In this document: positions 49,460 to 59,300 of the stretch, in pieces
Layout of the letters: each line of letters starts with the position of its first letter
Position numbering within the stretch: the first letter of the stretch is position 1
NCBI GenBank assembly: GCA_016871155.1
Contig: VFZO01000004.1
Location: 1-64,000, forward strand
Length of the DNA: 64,000 nt
Direction: 5' to 3'
Origin: Acidobacteriota bacterium
GTDB lineage: Bacteria > Acidobacteriota > Terriglobia > Bryobacterales > Bryobacteraceae
Notes under the pieces: model-generated
What the model was told of the DNA's origin: nothing
The model's input: the letters and a program-made list of their open reading frames with translations, nothing else
Databases searched by the model: none
Made by a program: the position numbers and the translations under genes

Positions 49460-51757
49460 ATGATGGGAACGATGCGCTGCGTTGTTGTTTTGTGTATTCT
49501 CCTTATGCCCGCATGGAGTCAGCCCAACGTACGGGCCATTCTCGACAAGTACTGCACCGGGTGCCACAACGCCTCTGGGCGGGCCGGCGGCTTGGCGCTG
49601 GACAGCGCTTCCGAGATTGGCGGATTGCACTGGGAACGGGTGCTGCGGCGGCTGCGCGCGCGGTCAATGCCGCCGGCCGGAACGCCCCGGCCTGCCGAGG
49701 CAGCCTACCAGTCGGCCGTGGCGTCGATCGAGGCGAAGCTGGATGCCGATTTCGCCGCGAAGCCGAATCCGGGCCGGACCGGCACCTTCCGGCGGCTGAA
49801 CCGCACAGAGTATCACAACGCGATCCGGGATCTGCTGGCGTTGGACGTGGACATCAACGCGTTGCTTCCGAGCGACGACGCTTCATACGGATTCGACAAC
49901 GTCACGGTTGGCGATCTGTCGCCCGCGCTGCTGGAGCGCTACCTGAATGCCGCGCGGCGGATCAGCCGGATCGCAATCGGCATTCCGGGGAAAGCACCCG
50001 GCGGCGAGACGGTTTTGGTTCCGCCGGATCTGACGCAGGAACAACACTTCGACGGGATGCCGCTAGGGACGCGCGGCGGACTGGCCGTGCCCTACACGTT
50101 CCCCGTGGACGGCGAGTATGAGTTCTCGGTTCGGCTGGCGCGCGATCGGAACGAACATGTTGAAGGACTTCGCGGGAAACACGAGGTCCTGCTGCTGCTG
50201 GATGGCGAGCCGCTGCAGACGTTTCCGGTCGCGGCGCCGCCCATCGGAAAGGACCATCAGCATGTCGACGCGCATTTAAAGCTAAAGGTCCACGTCAAGG
50301 CCGGGCCGCATACGGTCGCCGCGACTTTTCCGCGCAAGGCGTTTCCGGTGATCGAGACCGAGCGGCAGCCCTATGAGGCGCACTTCAATTTCTACAGGCA
50401 CCCGCGCATCCAGCCGGCCGTTTACTCGGTGACGGTGAACGGGCCGTTCACGGTGACAGGCGCTGGCGCGTCACCGAGCCGGAAACGAGTCCTGGTTTGC
50501 ACGCCAACCGGCGCCGCGGACGAAGAGACGTGCGCGAAGAAGATTGTCGCTGCACTTGCCCGGCACGCGTACCGGCGTCCAGTCACCGCTAAAGACTTGG
50601 CGGCTCCGCTGCGATTCTTTCGTGAGGGCCGTGCCGGCGGCGGCTTTGAGACCGGCGTTGAGATGGCTTTGCGTTCGGTGCTGGTGAGCCCGGACTTTCT
50701 CTTCCGTGTGGAGCAGGACCAGGGTCCCGGGGTGTATCGCGTATCCGCGCTGGAATTGGCTTCGCGCCTCTCCTTCTTTCTGTGGAGCAGCATTCCGGAC
50801 GACGAGTTACTGCGGTCCGCCGAGACCGGGGCGCTGCATCAACCAGCCATGCTCCAAAAACAGGTGCGGCGGATGCTGGCCGATTCGCGGGCGAAATCGC
50901 TCGTGACTAATTTCGCCGGGCAGTGGCTGTATCTGCGCAATTTGCAGCAGACGCTGCCGGATATGCGCCTTTTTACGGACTTCGACGACAATCTGCGGCA
51001 AGCGTTCCGCACCGAAACGGAGCTGTTCTTCGAGAGCATTTTGCGGGAAGACCGCAGCGTTCTGGATCTGTTGCGTTCGAACTATACCTATGTGAACGAG
51101 CGTCTGGCCAAGCACTACGGGATTCCGAACGTTTATGGAAGCCGTTTCCGGCGTGTGGACCTGCCGGCGGACTCAAACCGGGGCGGGTTGCTGCGGCAGG
51201 GCAGCATTTTGACCGTCACCTCCTACGCGACGCGCACCTCGCCCGTGATTCGCGGTAAGTGGATTCTCGACAACTTGCTGGGTGTGCCGCCGCCTGCGGC
51301 GCCTCCCAACGTTCCCGCCTTGAAGGAACGCGTGATCGGAAACAACCTGACGATGCGTGAGCGGCTGGCGGAGCATCGGAAGAATCCGGCGTGCTCAGGC
51401 TGCCACAACTTGATGGATCCGGTGGGCTTTGCGATGGAGAATTACGACGCCGTCGGCCGGTATCGAACGGCGGAAGAGAGTGGCCAGGCGATCGATAACT
51501 CGGGCGGCCTGCCGGATGGCAGCAAGTTCCGCGGTGTGGAGGGATTGGAGAACGCACTGCTGAAGTACAGCGATCTTTTCGCCGGGACGTTCGCCGAGAA
51601 AATGATGACCTACGGGATCGGGCGCGGCATGGAGCATTTCGACGGGCCGGCGGTGCGGAAGGTGGTGGCCTCGGCCAAGGCCCAAAATTACAAGTTTTCT
51701 TCCTTCATAATGGGAATCGTCGGAAGTACGCCGTTTCAGATGAGGAGAGGCCAATGA
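49460..51757 (+). CDS. DUF1592-type multidomain cytochrome (module 2)
   Basis: A 765-residue protein of the same family as the one at 32455. Starts at 49460, 49463 and 49472 are all in frame; the last gives the neatest signal peptide (MRCVVVLCILLMPAWSQ). The frame is open much further upstream but only antisense to the DUF1080 gene. Order: haem site CTGCH, DUF1587 (RRLNRTEYHNAIRDLLAL), an inserted beta-sandwich that module 1 lacks (about residues 190-320, AVPYTFPVDGEYEFSVRLAR), DUF1595, DUF1592, DUF1588 with haem site CSGCH, and DUF1585. The insert resembles carbohydrate-binding folds. The stop overlaps the DUF1552 gene as ATGA. Confidence 0.92.
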   Translation: MMGTMRCVVVLCILLMPAWSQPNVRAILDKYCTGCHNASGRAGGLALDSASEIGGLHWERVLRRLRARSMPPAGTPRPAEAAYQSAVASIEAKLDADFAAKPNPGRTGTFRRLNRTEYHNAIRDLLALDVDINALLPSDDASYGFDNVTVGDLSPALLERYLNAARRISRIAIGIPGKAPGGETVLVPPDLTQEQHFDGMPLGTRGGLAVPYTFPVDGEYEFSVRLARDRNEHVEGLRGKHEVLLLLDGEPLQTFPVAAPPIGKDHQHVDAHLKLKVHVKAGPHTVAATFPRKAFPVIETERQPYEAHFNFYRHPRIQPAVYSVTVNGPFTVTGAGASPSRKRVLVCTPTGAADEETCAKKIVAALARHAYRRPVTAKDLAAPLRFFREGRAGGGFETGVEMALRSVLVSPDFLFRVEQDQGPGVYRVSALELASRLSFFLWSSIPDDELLRSAETGALHQPAMLQKQVRRMLADSRAKSLVTNFAGQWLYLRNLQQTLPDMRLFTDFDDNLRQAFRTETELFFESILREDRSVLDLLRSNYTYVNERLAKHYGIPNVYGSRFRRVDLPADSNRGGLLRQGSILTVTSYATRTSPVIRGKWILDNLLGVPPPAAPPNVPALKERVIGNNLTMRERLAEHRKNPACSGCHNLMDPVGFAMENYDAVGRYRTAEESGQAIDNSGGLPDGSKFRGVEGLENALLKYSDLFAGTFAEKMMTYGIGRGMEHFDGPAVRKVVASAKAQNYKFSSFIMGIVGSTPFQMRRGQ

Positions 51758-53079
51758 TTATCACACGCAAGACCCTGGATCGCCGCACGCTGTTGCGTGG
51801 CGCGGGTTCGGCAATCGCATTGCCGTTGCTGGATGCCATGACGCCCGCGCTAAACGCGGCGAAGGCGGCCAAGCCCATCAAGCGCCTCGGCTATGTGTAT
51901 GTGCCGATGGGTTCGACGATCGCCGAGTGGACACCGGCGTGCCCGCACGGCAAGTTGACGGAGCTGTCTCCGACGCTGCAGTCGCTGGAAGCGATGCGCG
52001 ACCAGGTGACGGTAGTGACCAATATGGAGTTACGCAATTCCTATCCAGGTACGCACGCCACGTCGAATGCCGGGTTTCTCTCCGCGGCCACCGCCAAATG
52101 GACAGAGAGCACGGACTATTATTTAGGCACCACAGCGGACCAGGTGGCGGCGAAGACGCTGGGTAAGGACACGCGCCTGCCTTCGCTGGAGCTGGCCATG
52201 GACATGATGAGCATGGTGGGGCAGTGCGACAACGGCTACGCTTGTGTTTATCAGAACAACCTCTCCTGGTCGTCGCCGACATCGCCGCTTCCGGCCGAAG
52301 CACATCCGCGCGTGGCTTTCGAACGGCTGTTCGGCGAAGGCGGCAGTGCGGCCGACCGGCGCCGCGAAGCCAAACAAGACGCCAGCCTGTTGGATGCGGT
52401 CCGTGAGCGGATTGCCGAGCTGCAATCAAAGTTGGGACCCTCCGACAGAACTCGCGTGAGTATGTATTTGGACTCCGTTCGCGAGGTGGAGCGCCGGATT
52501 CAGAAGGCCGAAGCCGAAGCGGCGAACACGGCGCTGCCGGATTTGGACCGCCCCGTCGGCGTTCCGGCGGCATACGCCGATCACGCAAAGCTCATGTTCG
52601 ACCTGCAGCTGCTGGCGCTGCAGGGCGACGTGACCCGTGTGATCTCCTTCCAACTGGCGAGAGAGACATCGAACCGGACCTACCCGGAAGTTGGCGTGAC
52701 CGAAGCCCACCACCCGCTGACGCACCATGGCAACAACCCCGTGAAGATGCTGCGCGTCGCCAAGATCAACGCCTTCCACGTTTCGCTGTTCGCATATCTG
52801 TTAAAGCGGCTGAAGGAGACGCCGGACGGGGGCGGATCCCTGCTGGACAGCACACTGTATCTTTACGGAAGCGGTATGGGCAACCCTGACAAGCACGATC
52901 ACACGAACCTGCCGGTTCTGGTAGCGGGCGGACGCGGCGGGCGGCATGTTCGCTTTGACAAACCGGTTCCGATGGCCAATCTGCACCTGACGATGCTGGA
53001 ACGCGCTGGCGTCAACATCGACAAGTTCGCCGACAGCAACGGGCGAATCGTCGATCTCGGCGAACCCTTGGCGCTCTAA
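51754..53079 (+). CDS. DUF1552 twin-arginine exported protein (module 2)
   Basis: A 441-residue DUF1552 protein with a twin-arginine signal (LDRRTLLRGAGSAIALPLLD). It matches module 1 in length and in blocks such as YVPMGSTIAEWTP, SYPGTHATSNAGFLS and GSGMGNPDKHDHTNLPVLVAGG. Histidines in VTEAHHPLTHHGNN parallel the GHHDVSHHQND stretch of the first copy and are candidate ligands. The ATG overlaps the DUF1592 stop (ATGA) and the stop overlaps the ankyrin gene (TAATG), so three products are coupled. Confidence 0.92.
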   Translation: MIITRKTLDRRTLLRGAGSAIALPLLDAMTPALNAAKAAKPIKRLGYVYVPMGSTIAEWTPACPHGKLTELSPTLQSLEAMRDQVTVVTNMELRNSYPGTHATSNAGFLSAATAKWTESTDYYLGTTADQVAAKTLGKDTRLPSLELAMDMMSMVGQCDNGYACVYQNNLSWSSPTSPLPAEAHPRVAFERLFGEGGSAADRRREAKQDASLLDAVRERIAELQSKLGPSDRTRVSMYLDSVREVERRIQKAEAEAANTALPDLDRPVGVPAAYADHAKLMFDLQLLALQGDVTRVISFQLARETSNRTYPEVGVTEAHHPLTHHGNNPVKMLRVAKINAFHVSLFAYLLKRLKETPDGGGSLLDSTLYLYGSGMGNPDKHDHTNLPVLVAGGRGGRHVRFDKPVPMANLHLTMLERAGVNIDKFADSNGRIVDLGEPLAL

Positions 53080-54407
53080 TGCGCGCCGCGGCCCTAATTC
53101 TTACAGCCGGCCTGTGGGCCGCCACGGATGGAACGACTGCGCTGCACAAGGCGGCGCACGCCGACGATGCGGCGAAAGTGAAGGCTCTGCTGGCGCAGGG
53201 GCTGGACCCAAAAGCGGCGAACAGGTACGGCATGACGCCGTTGGCGCTGGGCTGCGAAAACGGCAACGCGGAAATCGTAGAACTGCTGCTGAAGGCCGGG
53301 GCGGACCCCAACGCGGCGCTGCCCGGCGGCGAAACGGCGCTGATGACCGCGGCCAGAACGGGAAAGACCGGCGCAATGAAGGCGTTGCTGAAAGCGGGCG
53401 CGAACGTCCACGCCAAGGACGACGGGCGGGGCCAGACCGCATTGGTTTGGGCCGCGGCCGAAGGCCACGCCGAGGCGGTGGCGCTGCTGATCGAGTTTGG
53501 CGCGGATTACAAGTTCCGGTTGCGTTCCGGATTTTCCACCTTCCTGCTGGCTGTGCGGAACGGCCGTACGGAAGTTGTGAATACGCTGTTGAAGGCGGGT
53601 GCAAATCCGAATGACGTGGTCAGCGAGCGCTCCGGCCCGGGCCCGCGGGAGGGCATTAGCGCCTTGACTCTGGCTGTCATCAACGGTCACTTCGACCTGG
53701 CGTCGCGGCTGCTGGACGCGGGAGCCGACCCTAACCATATGGGTTCGGGGTTCTCGGCGCTGCATGTCCTGACCGACGTTCGCAAGCCCGGCGTTGGCGA
53801 CAACGATCCCGGGCCGATTGGCTCCGGGCGGATGACGAGCCTGGAGCTAATCCGCAAGTTGAAGGAGAAGGGCGCGAACCTGAACGCGCGAATGACAAAG
53901 AAGGTGAACATCGGGGCGACAGGTCTGAATACCCTGGGCTCCACGCCGTTCCTGCTAGCGGCGCGGTCGGCCGATGTGGAAATGCTGAAATTGTTGGCCG
54001 AACTTGGCGCGAATACCAATGAGCCGAACGAGGACAAGTCCACGCCGTTAATCGTTTGCGCCGGCCTGGGCACGCGGTCGCCGGGTGAAGACGCGGGCAC
54101 GGAAGAAGAAGTGCTAGATGCTCTGAAGTTGCTGCTGGAGCTGGGCAACGACATCAACGCCGTGAACGCGAACGGAGAGACGGCGATGCATGGCGCGGCG
54201 TACAAGAACTATCCAAAGGTGGTTGAGTACCTGCATGAGCGGGGCGCCAATCCGGTGATTTGGAACCAGAAGAATAAGTTTGGCTGGACCCCTCTGCGAA
54301 TCGCCGAGGGGTACCGTTTCGGCAACTTCAAACCATCCCTGGTTACGGTGGAAGCGTTCCAACGGGTGATGAAGGCGGGCGGTATCGCGGCGATTCCGTA
54401 CAAGTAG
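53079..54407 (+). CDS. Exported ankyrin-repeat protein
   Basis: A 442-residue protein with a short leader (MRAAALILTAGLWA) and about eight ankyrin repeats. Clear units are GTTALHKAAHADDAAKVKAL, GMTPLALGCENGNAEIVELL, GETALMTAARTGKTGAMKAL, QTALVWAAAEGHAEAVALLI and, after a longer linker, STPLIVCAGLGT and GETAMHGAAYKNYPKVVEYL. Ankyrin repeats bind proteins; an exported member next to a DUF1592/DUF1552 pair suggests a scaffold for that complex in the periplasm. It is the third coupled gene of module 2. Confidence 0.92.
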   Translation: MRAAALILTAGLWAATDGTTALHKAAHADDAAKVKALLAQGLDPKAANRYGMTPLALGCENGNAEIVELLLKAGADPNAALPGGETALMTAARTGKTGAMKALLKAGANVHAKDDGRGQTALVWAAAEGHAEAVALLIEFGADYKFRLRSGFSTFLLAVRNGRTEVVNTLLKAGANPNDVVSERSGPGPREGISALTLAVINGHFDLASRLLDAGADPNHMGSGFSALHVLTDVRKPGVGDNDPGPIGSGRMTSLELIRKLKEKGANLNARMTKKVNIGATGLNTLGSTPFLLAARSADVEMLKLLAELGANTNEPNEDKSTPLIVCAGLGTRSPGEDAGTEEEVLDALKLLLELGNDINAVNANGETAMHGAAYKNYPKVVEYLHERGANPVIWNQKNKFGWTPLRIAEGYRFGNFKPSLVTVEAFQRVMKAGGIAAIPYK

Positions 54408-54450
54408 TCCAGGCTTGCAACATTTCGTCTTCCCGCGTAGTCTAGGCTTT

Positions 54451-54846
54451 GTGACACGTCGAAAAATTCTAATGTCCTCCGTTTGGCTGCCCGTTCTCGC
54501 GCAGGGAGACGGCAGGGCCCGCGCCGACGCGGAACAGTGGCTGGCGTTGGTGGATAACGGCAAGTACCGTGATTCGTGGAAAGAGGCGAGTAAGCCCTTC
54601 CGCACGCAGGTGACAGCGGAGGAGTGGGAGCGCCAGGTGCGCGCGGTCCGCGAGTCGATCGGCTCGCTCGCATCGCGTAAGCTAGCCTCGTCGAAGGCGG
54701 CCAAAACGCTGCCCGGCGCGCCGGACGGCGACTACGTGGTAATGATGTTCGAGGCAAAATTCACCAAGAAGGAAAGCGCCATCGAAACCGTGGTAGTGAG
54801 CCTGGAATCCGGCCATTGGCGGGTGGCCGGCTACTTCATTCGATAA
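54451..54846 (+). CDS. DUF4019-like small exported protein
   Basis: A 131-residue product if the GTG at 54451 is used, giving an export signal TRRKILMSSVWLPVLAQG; a TTG at 54415 and ATG 54472 are alternatives. The mature part (ADAEQWLALVDNGKYRDSWK, FRTQVTAEEWERQVRAVRES, and a C-terminal strand pair VVVSLESGHWRVAGYFIR) matches the DUF4019 pattern of small NTF2-like proteins of unknown role. It lies 43 bases after the ankyrin gene and is the last plus-strand gene before two hairpins and the convergent DUF1501 gene. Confidence 0.78.
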   Translation: MTRRKILMSSVWLPVLAQGDGRARADAEQWLALVDNGKYRDSWKEASKPFRTQVTAEEWERQVRAVRESIGSLASRKLASSKAAKTLPGAPDGDYVVMMFEAKFTKKESAIETVVVSLESGHWRVAGYFIR

Positions 54847-54850
54847 AATA

Positions 54851-54875
54851 CCCGGCGCCGCGATCCAGCGCCGGG
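54851..54875 (-). terminator. GC-rich hairpin, likely terminator
   Basis: Perfect 8-base arms CCCGGCGC (54851-54858) and GCGCCGGG (54868-54875) with a 9-base loop. On the minus strand the stem is followed by TATTTTATC, fitting an intrinsic terminator for the DUF1501/DUF1800 genes. On the plus strand, 5 bases after the DUF4019 stop, it is followed only by ATAAAAGG, so it is weaker in that direction. Confidence 0.6.
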
Positions 54876-54909
54876 ATAAAAGGATTTGCAAACGAAACCG
54901 TCGAGAACT

Positions 54910-54941
54910 TTCGCCGGCTAACCTCTGTGTTCGCCGGCGAA
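54910..54941. repeat. Second inverted repeat between convergent genes
   Basis: Arms TTCGCCGGC (54910-54918) and GCCGGCGAA (54933-54941) pair perfectly around a 14-base loop. No T-run follows. Together with the hairpin at 54851 it fills the 125-base convergent gap and may shape the 3' ends of both transcripts. Confidence 0.5.
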
Positions 54942-54971
54942 TCCCTCCGATGGCGCGGAGAGCTTGCCCGG

Positions 54972-56309
54972 TCAGCGCATGAATCCGATCGTCGGATTCG
55001 AGAAGTTGCGCAGATTCGGAAAGACTGTGTTGAGGTCTGCGGCCGAGAGACCGAACCAGGAAGCGAGCGTAGCGCCGTACTGGTCCAGCGCCGTTGTGGG
55101 AATCCAGAGGCCGCGGCTGCCAGCATCGTCGGGACCGCGCAGAGCGTGTGTGGGGAACGTGCCGAACGCCTCGCCGCCCCGGACCGCCGCCGGACCTCCT
55201 AGCACAAAGGCGTGGCTGCCCCAGGCGTGATCGCTGCCGTTGGAGCTGGATGGGTTGCCGGTGCGGCCGAACTCACTCTCGGTAAACGTGGTGACTTCGT
55301 TGGTGACGCCCATCTCGTCAGTGGCGGCAAGGAATGCGCCCAGCGCGGCGTCTACCTGGCCCATCAGGTTGTCGTGTGACGGCAGCAGGTCGCTATGATT
55401 GTCGAAGCCGCCCATGCCGCAGAAGTAGATCTGCCGGGACATCCCAAGCGCGGCGCGCACGCGAATGACCGCCGCCACCTGCTGCAACTGGCGGCCAAGG
55501 CCGGTTTGCGGGAAGACAGTGGCGATAGGCGGAGCGCTGTTCAGCGCCTGATTGATAGCGATGGAGCCGGCCACAGCGTTATTCATAACGCCGCTGGTGG
55601 AGCCTATAAGCTGCATGCCTGTGTCGAACGTCAGGATCTGTTGCATCGCCGCCTCCCGTGCGTTCATGGCGGTACCGTCGCCGAATCGTTCCAGACCGAG
55701 CGTGGAGCCGGGCATCAGGCTGATACCGCGGCTCACGGCGCCGTTCAGGAGAGCCGCGCCGCCGTTGACGGAGACGCCGAGCGGGAAGCCGGCCGGCGCT
55801 TGCGCCGACAGGATATCGGTGATGCGCCCGCCCCAGCCCGTTCCGCCGGAGATGGTTGGATTCGCTGTCTGCCATTGCTGGGTTTGATCGGAGTGCGAAT
55901 ATAGATTCCGCGGCAGAGTAACGGAGTTGAGATTGGCCTTGGTCGTCGGCGCGACAAGCGTGCCGACGTTGAATATCATCGCGGCCCGCTGCTCCGTGTA
56001 GAGGCGTTGCAGGTTGACGAGCCGGGGGTGGAGCCCATAGCTTGCGCCCTGCGCCGCAACGGGCCGAAGCACGTTCTGCGCCAGCGAGATGTTCGGCCGC
56101 ATGGTTTGATAGGCGGCGAAGCGGCCGTCGTTCGGCACGATGGTGTTGTTGCCATCGTTGCCGCCGAACAGGAAGACGCATACCAGCGCCTTATAGTTCG
56201 GCGCGGTCTGGGCCATCGCCGACATCTGGCCGAGCCGGAGCAATTGCGCTCCCGCGCCGGCGGCGGCTAGCGTGCCGCAGTGTTTAACGAATTCACGGCG
56301 TGTTCTCAT
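54972..56309 (-). CDS. DUF1501 exported protein
   Basis: A 445-residue DUF1501 protein of the alkaline-phosphatase/sulfatase-like superfamily, exported by a twin-arginine-like signal (MRTRREFVKHCGTLAAAGAG). Conserved parts are LVCVFLFGGNDGNNTIVPND at the N-terminus, the NLYSHSDQTQQWQT stretch, and late GFDNHSDLLPSHDNL, FTESEFGRTG and GSDHAWGSHAFVLGG with likely metal-binding residues. DUF1501 is almost always paired with DUF1800, as here: the partner gene ends 11 bases upstream. The reaction is not known. Confidence 0.93.
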   Translation of the reverse strand: MRTRREFVKHCGTLAAAGAGAQLLRLGQMSAMAQTAPNYKALVCVFLFGGNDGNNTIVPNDGRFAAYQTMRPNISLAQNVLRPVAAQGASYGLHPRLVNLQRLYTEQRAAMIFNVGTLVAPTTKANLNSVTLPRNLYSHSDQTQQWQTANPTISGGTGWGGRITDILSAQAPAGFPLGVSVNGGAALLNGAVSRGISLMPGSTLGLERFGDGTAMNAREAAMQQILTFDTGMQLIGSTSGVMNNAVAGSIAINQALNSAPPIATVFPQTGLGRQLQQVAAVIRVRAALGMSRQIYFCGMGGFDNHSDLLPSHDNLMGQVDAALGAFLAATDEMGVTNEVTTFTESEFGRTGNPSSSNGSDHAWGSHAFVLGGPAAVRGGEAFGTFPTHALRGPDDAGSRGLWIPTTALDQYGATLASWFGLSAADLNTVFPNLRNFSNPTIGFMR

Positions 56310-56320
56310 TGATTTTCTCC

Positions 56321-59300
56321 TTAGTGCTCGACCTGGAATTGCGAGGAGGTGAAGGCCAGATAGAAGGCGGTGCGGACTTTCTCTCTCGCGTTAGTGGGGG
56401 TAGCCTGAACGGCCGTGATGATTGCGTTTCGCATCTCCAGCGACATTGTGCCGGCAAAGGCGACCTTGTTGATCTGATTCACCAGCGCGCCGGCGTCGGC
56501 CGAAAGCGTCTCCCAAGCCGTCAGGTTCAGGTTTACGTTCGATCCGTATTGTCCCGATAGGAGACGGCCCGCGAAGTTGGCCCGGATCATCGCCGTGGCC
56601 GTAGTGTAGATTTGGAACTCCGGCGCCACCAGGTTGTTGCCGGAGAGCCGGAATCCCGGTGAGTAGTAGTTGAAGACCGACGGCGGGTGGTAGATACGCT
56701 GGCTCATCTCCGCGCTGATGTCGGACATGAAGGGCGTGTCGCTGACGGTGGCGCCTAGCGCGCGAATCTGCCGCGTGATGAACAGTGCGGGTTCGGCCAG
56801 CTTGCCCATGGACGGGCTGACCTGATTCGCTTCCGGATGGGTGAGTATCGCCCGTACGACGGCTCGCAGATCACCGCGAACGTTTTGCCCGTTGTTGTTG
56901 AACACGGCTGCGACGGCGCCTATGTAAGCCGGGCTCGGATTCGACTTCACCAGGCGTTGGATCAACTGCCGCGAGATAAAGGGCCCCACGTTCGGATGGT
57001 TGAAGATGATGCGCAGCGCGTTGTCCAGATCCTGCGCGGCGGTAAGGCCGGCCGGAACATCGGTGTTCAGGAAACGCTTTGCGCCGTTGTCGTGCAGGGA
57101 CTCAACCGGCTCCATGGGTCCCACATAGAAGGGCGGGTTGATGGCCGTGGGATTGCCGGCGCGCGTGTCGGGATAGGTCCATCCGGTGAAGATGCGCGAG
57201 AGTTCGAGAACATCGCTCTGGCCGTATGTAGGCACCTGCTGGCCGTTCACCAACCGCGGCGTGCCGTCCGGATTCAACTCGAACAGGCCGATCGTGAAGA
57301 GCTGTTTCACCTCGCGGGCGAAATTCTCGTTGGGCTCGATGCCGTTGGCGGCCTTCTTGTTGTTCACCATGTCGAGGTATTCGCCCATGGCCGGTGTAAG
57401 CGTGATGTTGCGCATCAGGTCGTAGAAGTTGCCAAAGGCGCCTTCGTCGAGCGTTCGAATATAGGGAAGTAGGGCTGAGGCGCGAGTGACTTCCACGCCG
57501 CTGACTACCCAGATTTGACTCAGCGCCCAGGCGACGCGCTGGCGCAGTTGATCGTTGCCCTGCAAAGCGCGGACGAAGAAATACTCCTCTGTCCATTCCA
57601 ACGATTGCGTTAGCAGCGTGTCCGGCCAGAACGTCGCCGGCGTATTGAACTGCTCGTTCAGCCAGGCGTCGATGCCGACCAGCTTTACGCGGTCGAAATC
57701 GGTCTGTGTGGGTCCCCAGGTGGCCCGTCGAAGCAGACGCCAGATCGCCTGGTCTTCGGCGGAGAGAGTCTCCGGCGGTGTGACCGGCGCCAGCGGCGTG
57801 GCCGAAGCTTCGTCCGAGCGCGGGCTCATTCCGGCTCCGTTGAGCGCAGTGACTTTATAGAAGTACTTCGTGCCGTTGGTGCGGCCCGTGTCGGTGAACG
57901 TGGTTGCGGTTAGGCCCGTCGCAACTGGGGAGGAGGACTGACCGCCGGCCGTCGTCCCGCGATAGACGTTGTAGGTTGCCGCCGTAGGCGCGGCCTGCCA
58001 ATTCAACGTGACGGATTGGTTGCCGGCAGTGGCGGTGAGGCCCGCGGGCGCCGGCGGAATGCCTACCGGTGTAGCCGCAGCCTCGCCGGAGAGCGCGCCG
58101 GCGCCGGCCGAGTTCACGGCCGCCACTTTGAAGAAGTAGGCCGTGTTGTTCACCAAACCCGTGCTGACGTAGGAAGCGGTGGTGACGCCTGTCGCGACCG
58201 GCGTGGTCCCTTGCATGTTCGACGCGGTGGCGCGGTAGATGTTGTAGCTGGCGGCGCCGGCCACCGGTTCCCATTTCAAAGTGACCTTGGCGTCACCGGC
58301 GGTAGCGGCGAGGCCGGCGGGCACCGCGGGCACGGCGTTCGGCGTGGCGCTGACTTCAGACGAGCGCGGGCCGATGCCGCCGCCGTTCACGGCGGAAAGT
58401 TTGTAGTAGTACTTGACGCCGTTGGTGAGACCGGTATCGGTGACCGTGGTAGCGGTCACATTCGACAGAACGGGTGTCGCCGACTGGCCTCCTGAGGCGG
58501 TCCCGCGATACACGTTGTAGCCGGTGGCGCCCGTGACGGCGTTCCAGGCCAGCTTAACGCTTTTGTCGCCGGGGACGGCTGTGAGGCCGCCGGGCCCGGT
58601 GGGCGGCGGAACGTTCGGAGTGGCGCTCGCCTCCGGAGAACGCGGCCCGATGCCGCTGGTATTGACGCCGGCAACTTTGTAGAAGTACTTTGTGCCGTTG
58701 GTCACCGTGGTGTCGACGAATCGCAATGACGTCAGACCCATGGCGATCGGCGCGGCCGCCTGGGCGTTCGAAACGGTTCCGCGATAGATGCTGTAGGTCG
58801 CCGCGCCGGTAGCAGCGGCCCATTCGAGTGTGACGCGGGCGTCGCCACCTGTGGCGGCCAGCGTACCCGGCGCGCCGGGAAGTCCCGGTGGAGGGGGCGG
58901 CGGTGTCACATCGGAGATGCGATACAGGCGCGCGCCGGCCCAGTCTGCGTGATCGTACCCGATGCCGTCGCCGCCGTCGAGGACCACGAGCTTCAGCGTC
59001 CGTACGCCTGTGACGTTCAAGTCCACACGGCGAGCCGCGTTGCCGCCAATCATTCGGACGCTCTCAAACATTTTGACTCCGTCGCCGAGAACCTGGAATA
59101 CTACCGAGCCCTTGCCCGCGGGCACTTCGTCGTCGACGCCGACGTCGGCCACGAATCGTTGAAAGCCCTTCGCGATATCGAAGACGATCTCCGACTGCGC
59201 GTGGACGCCCAAGCCGTAAGTGAATTTTCGGCCACCGATGGAGAGTTGTTTCCCATCGCGCGCCATCTGCTCACCGTTCGACATATCGCGCTCCACCGGG

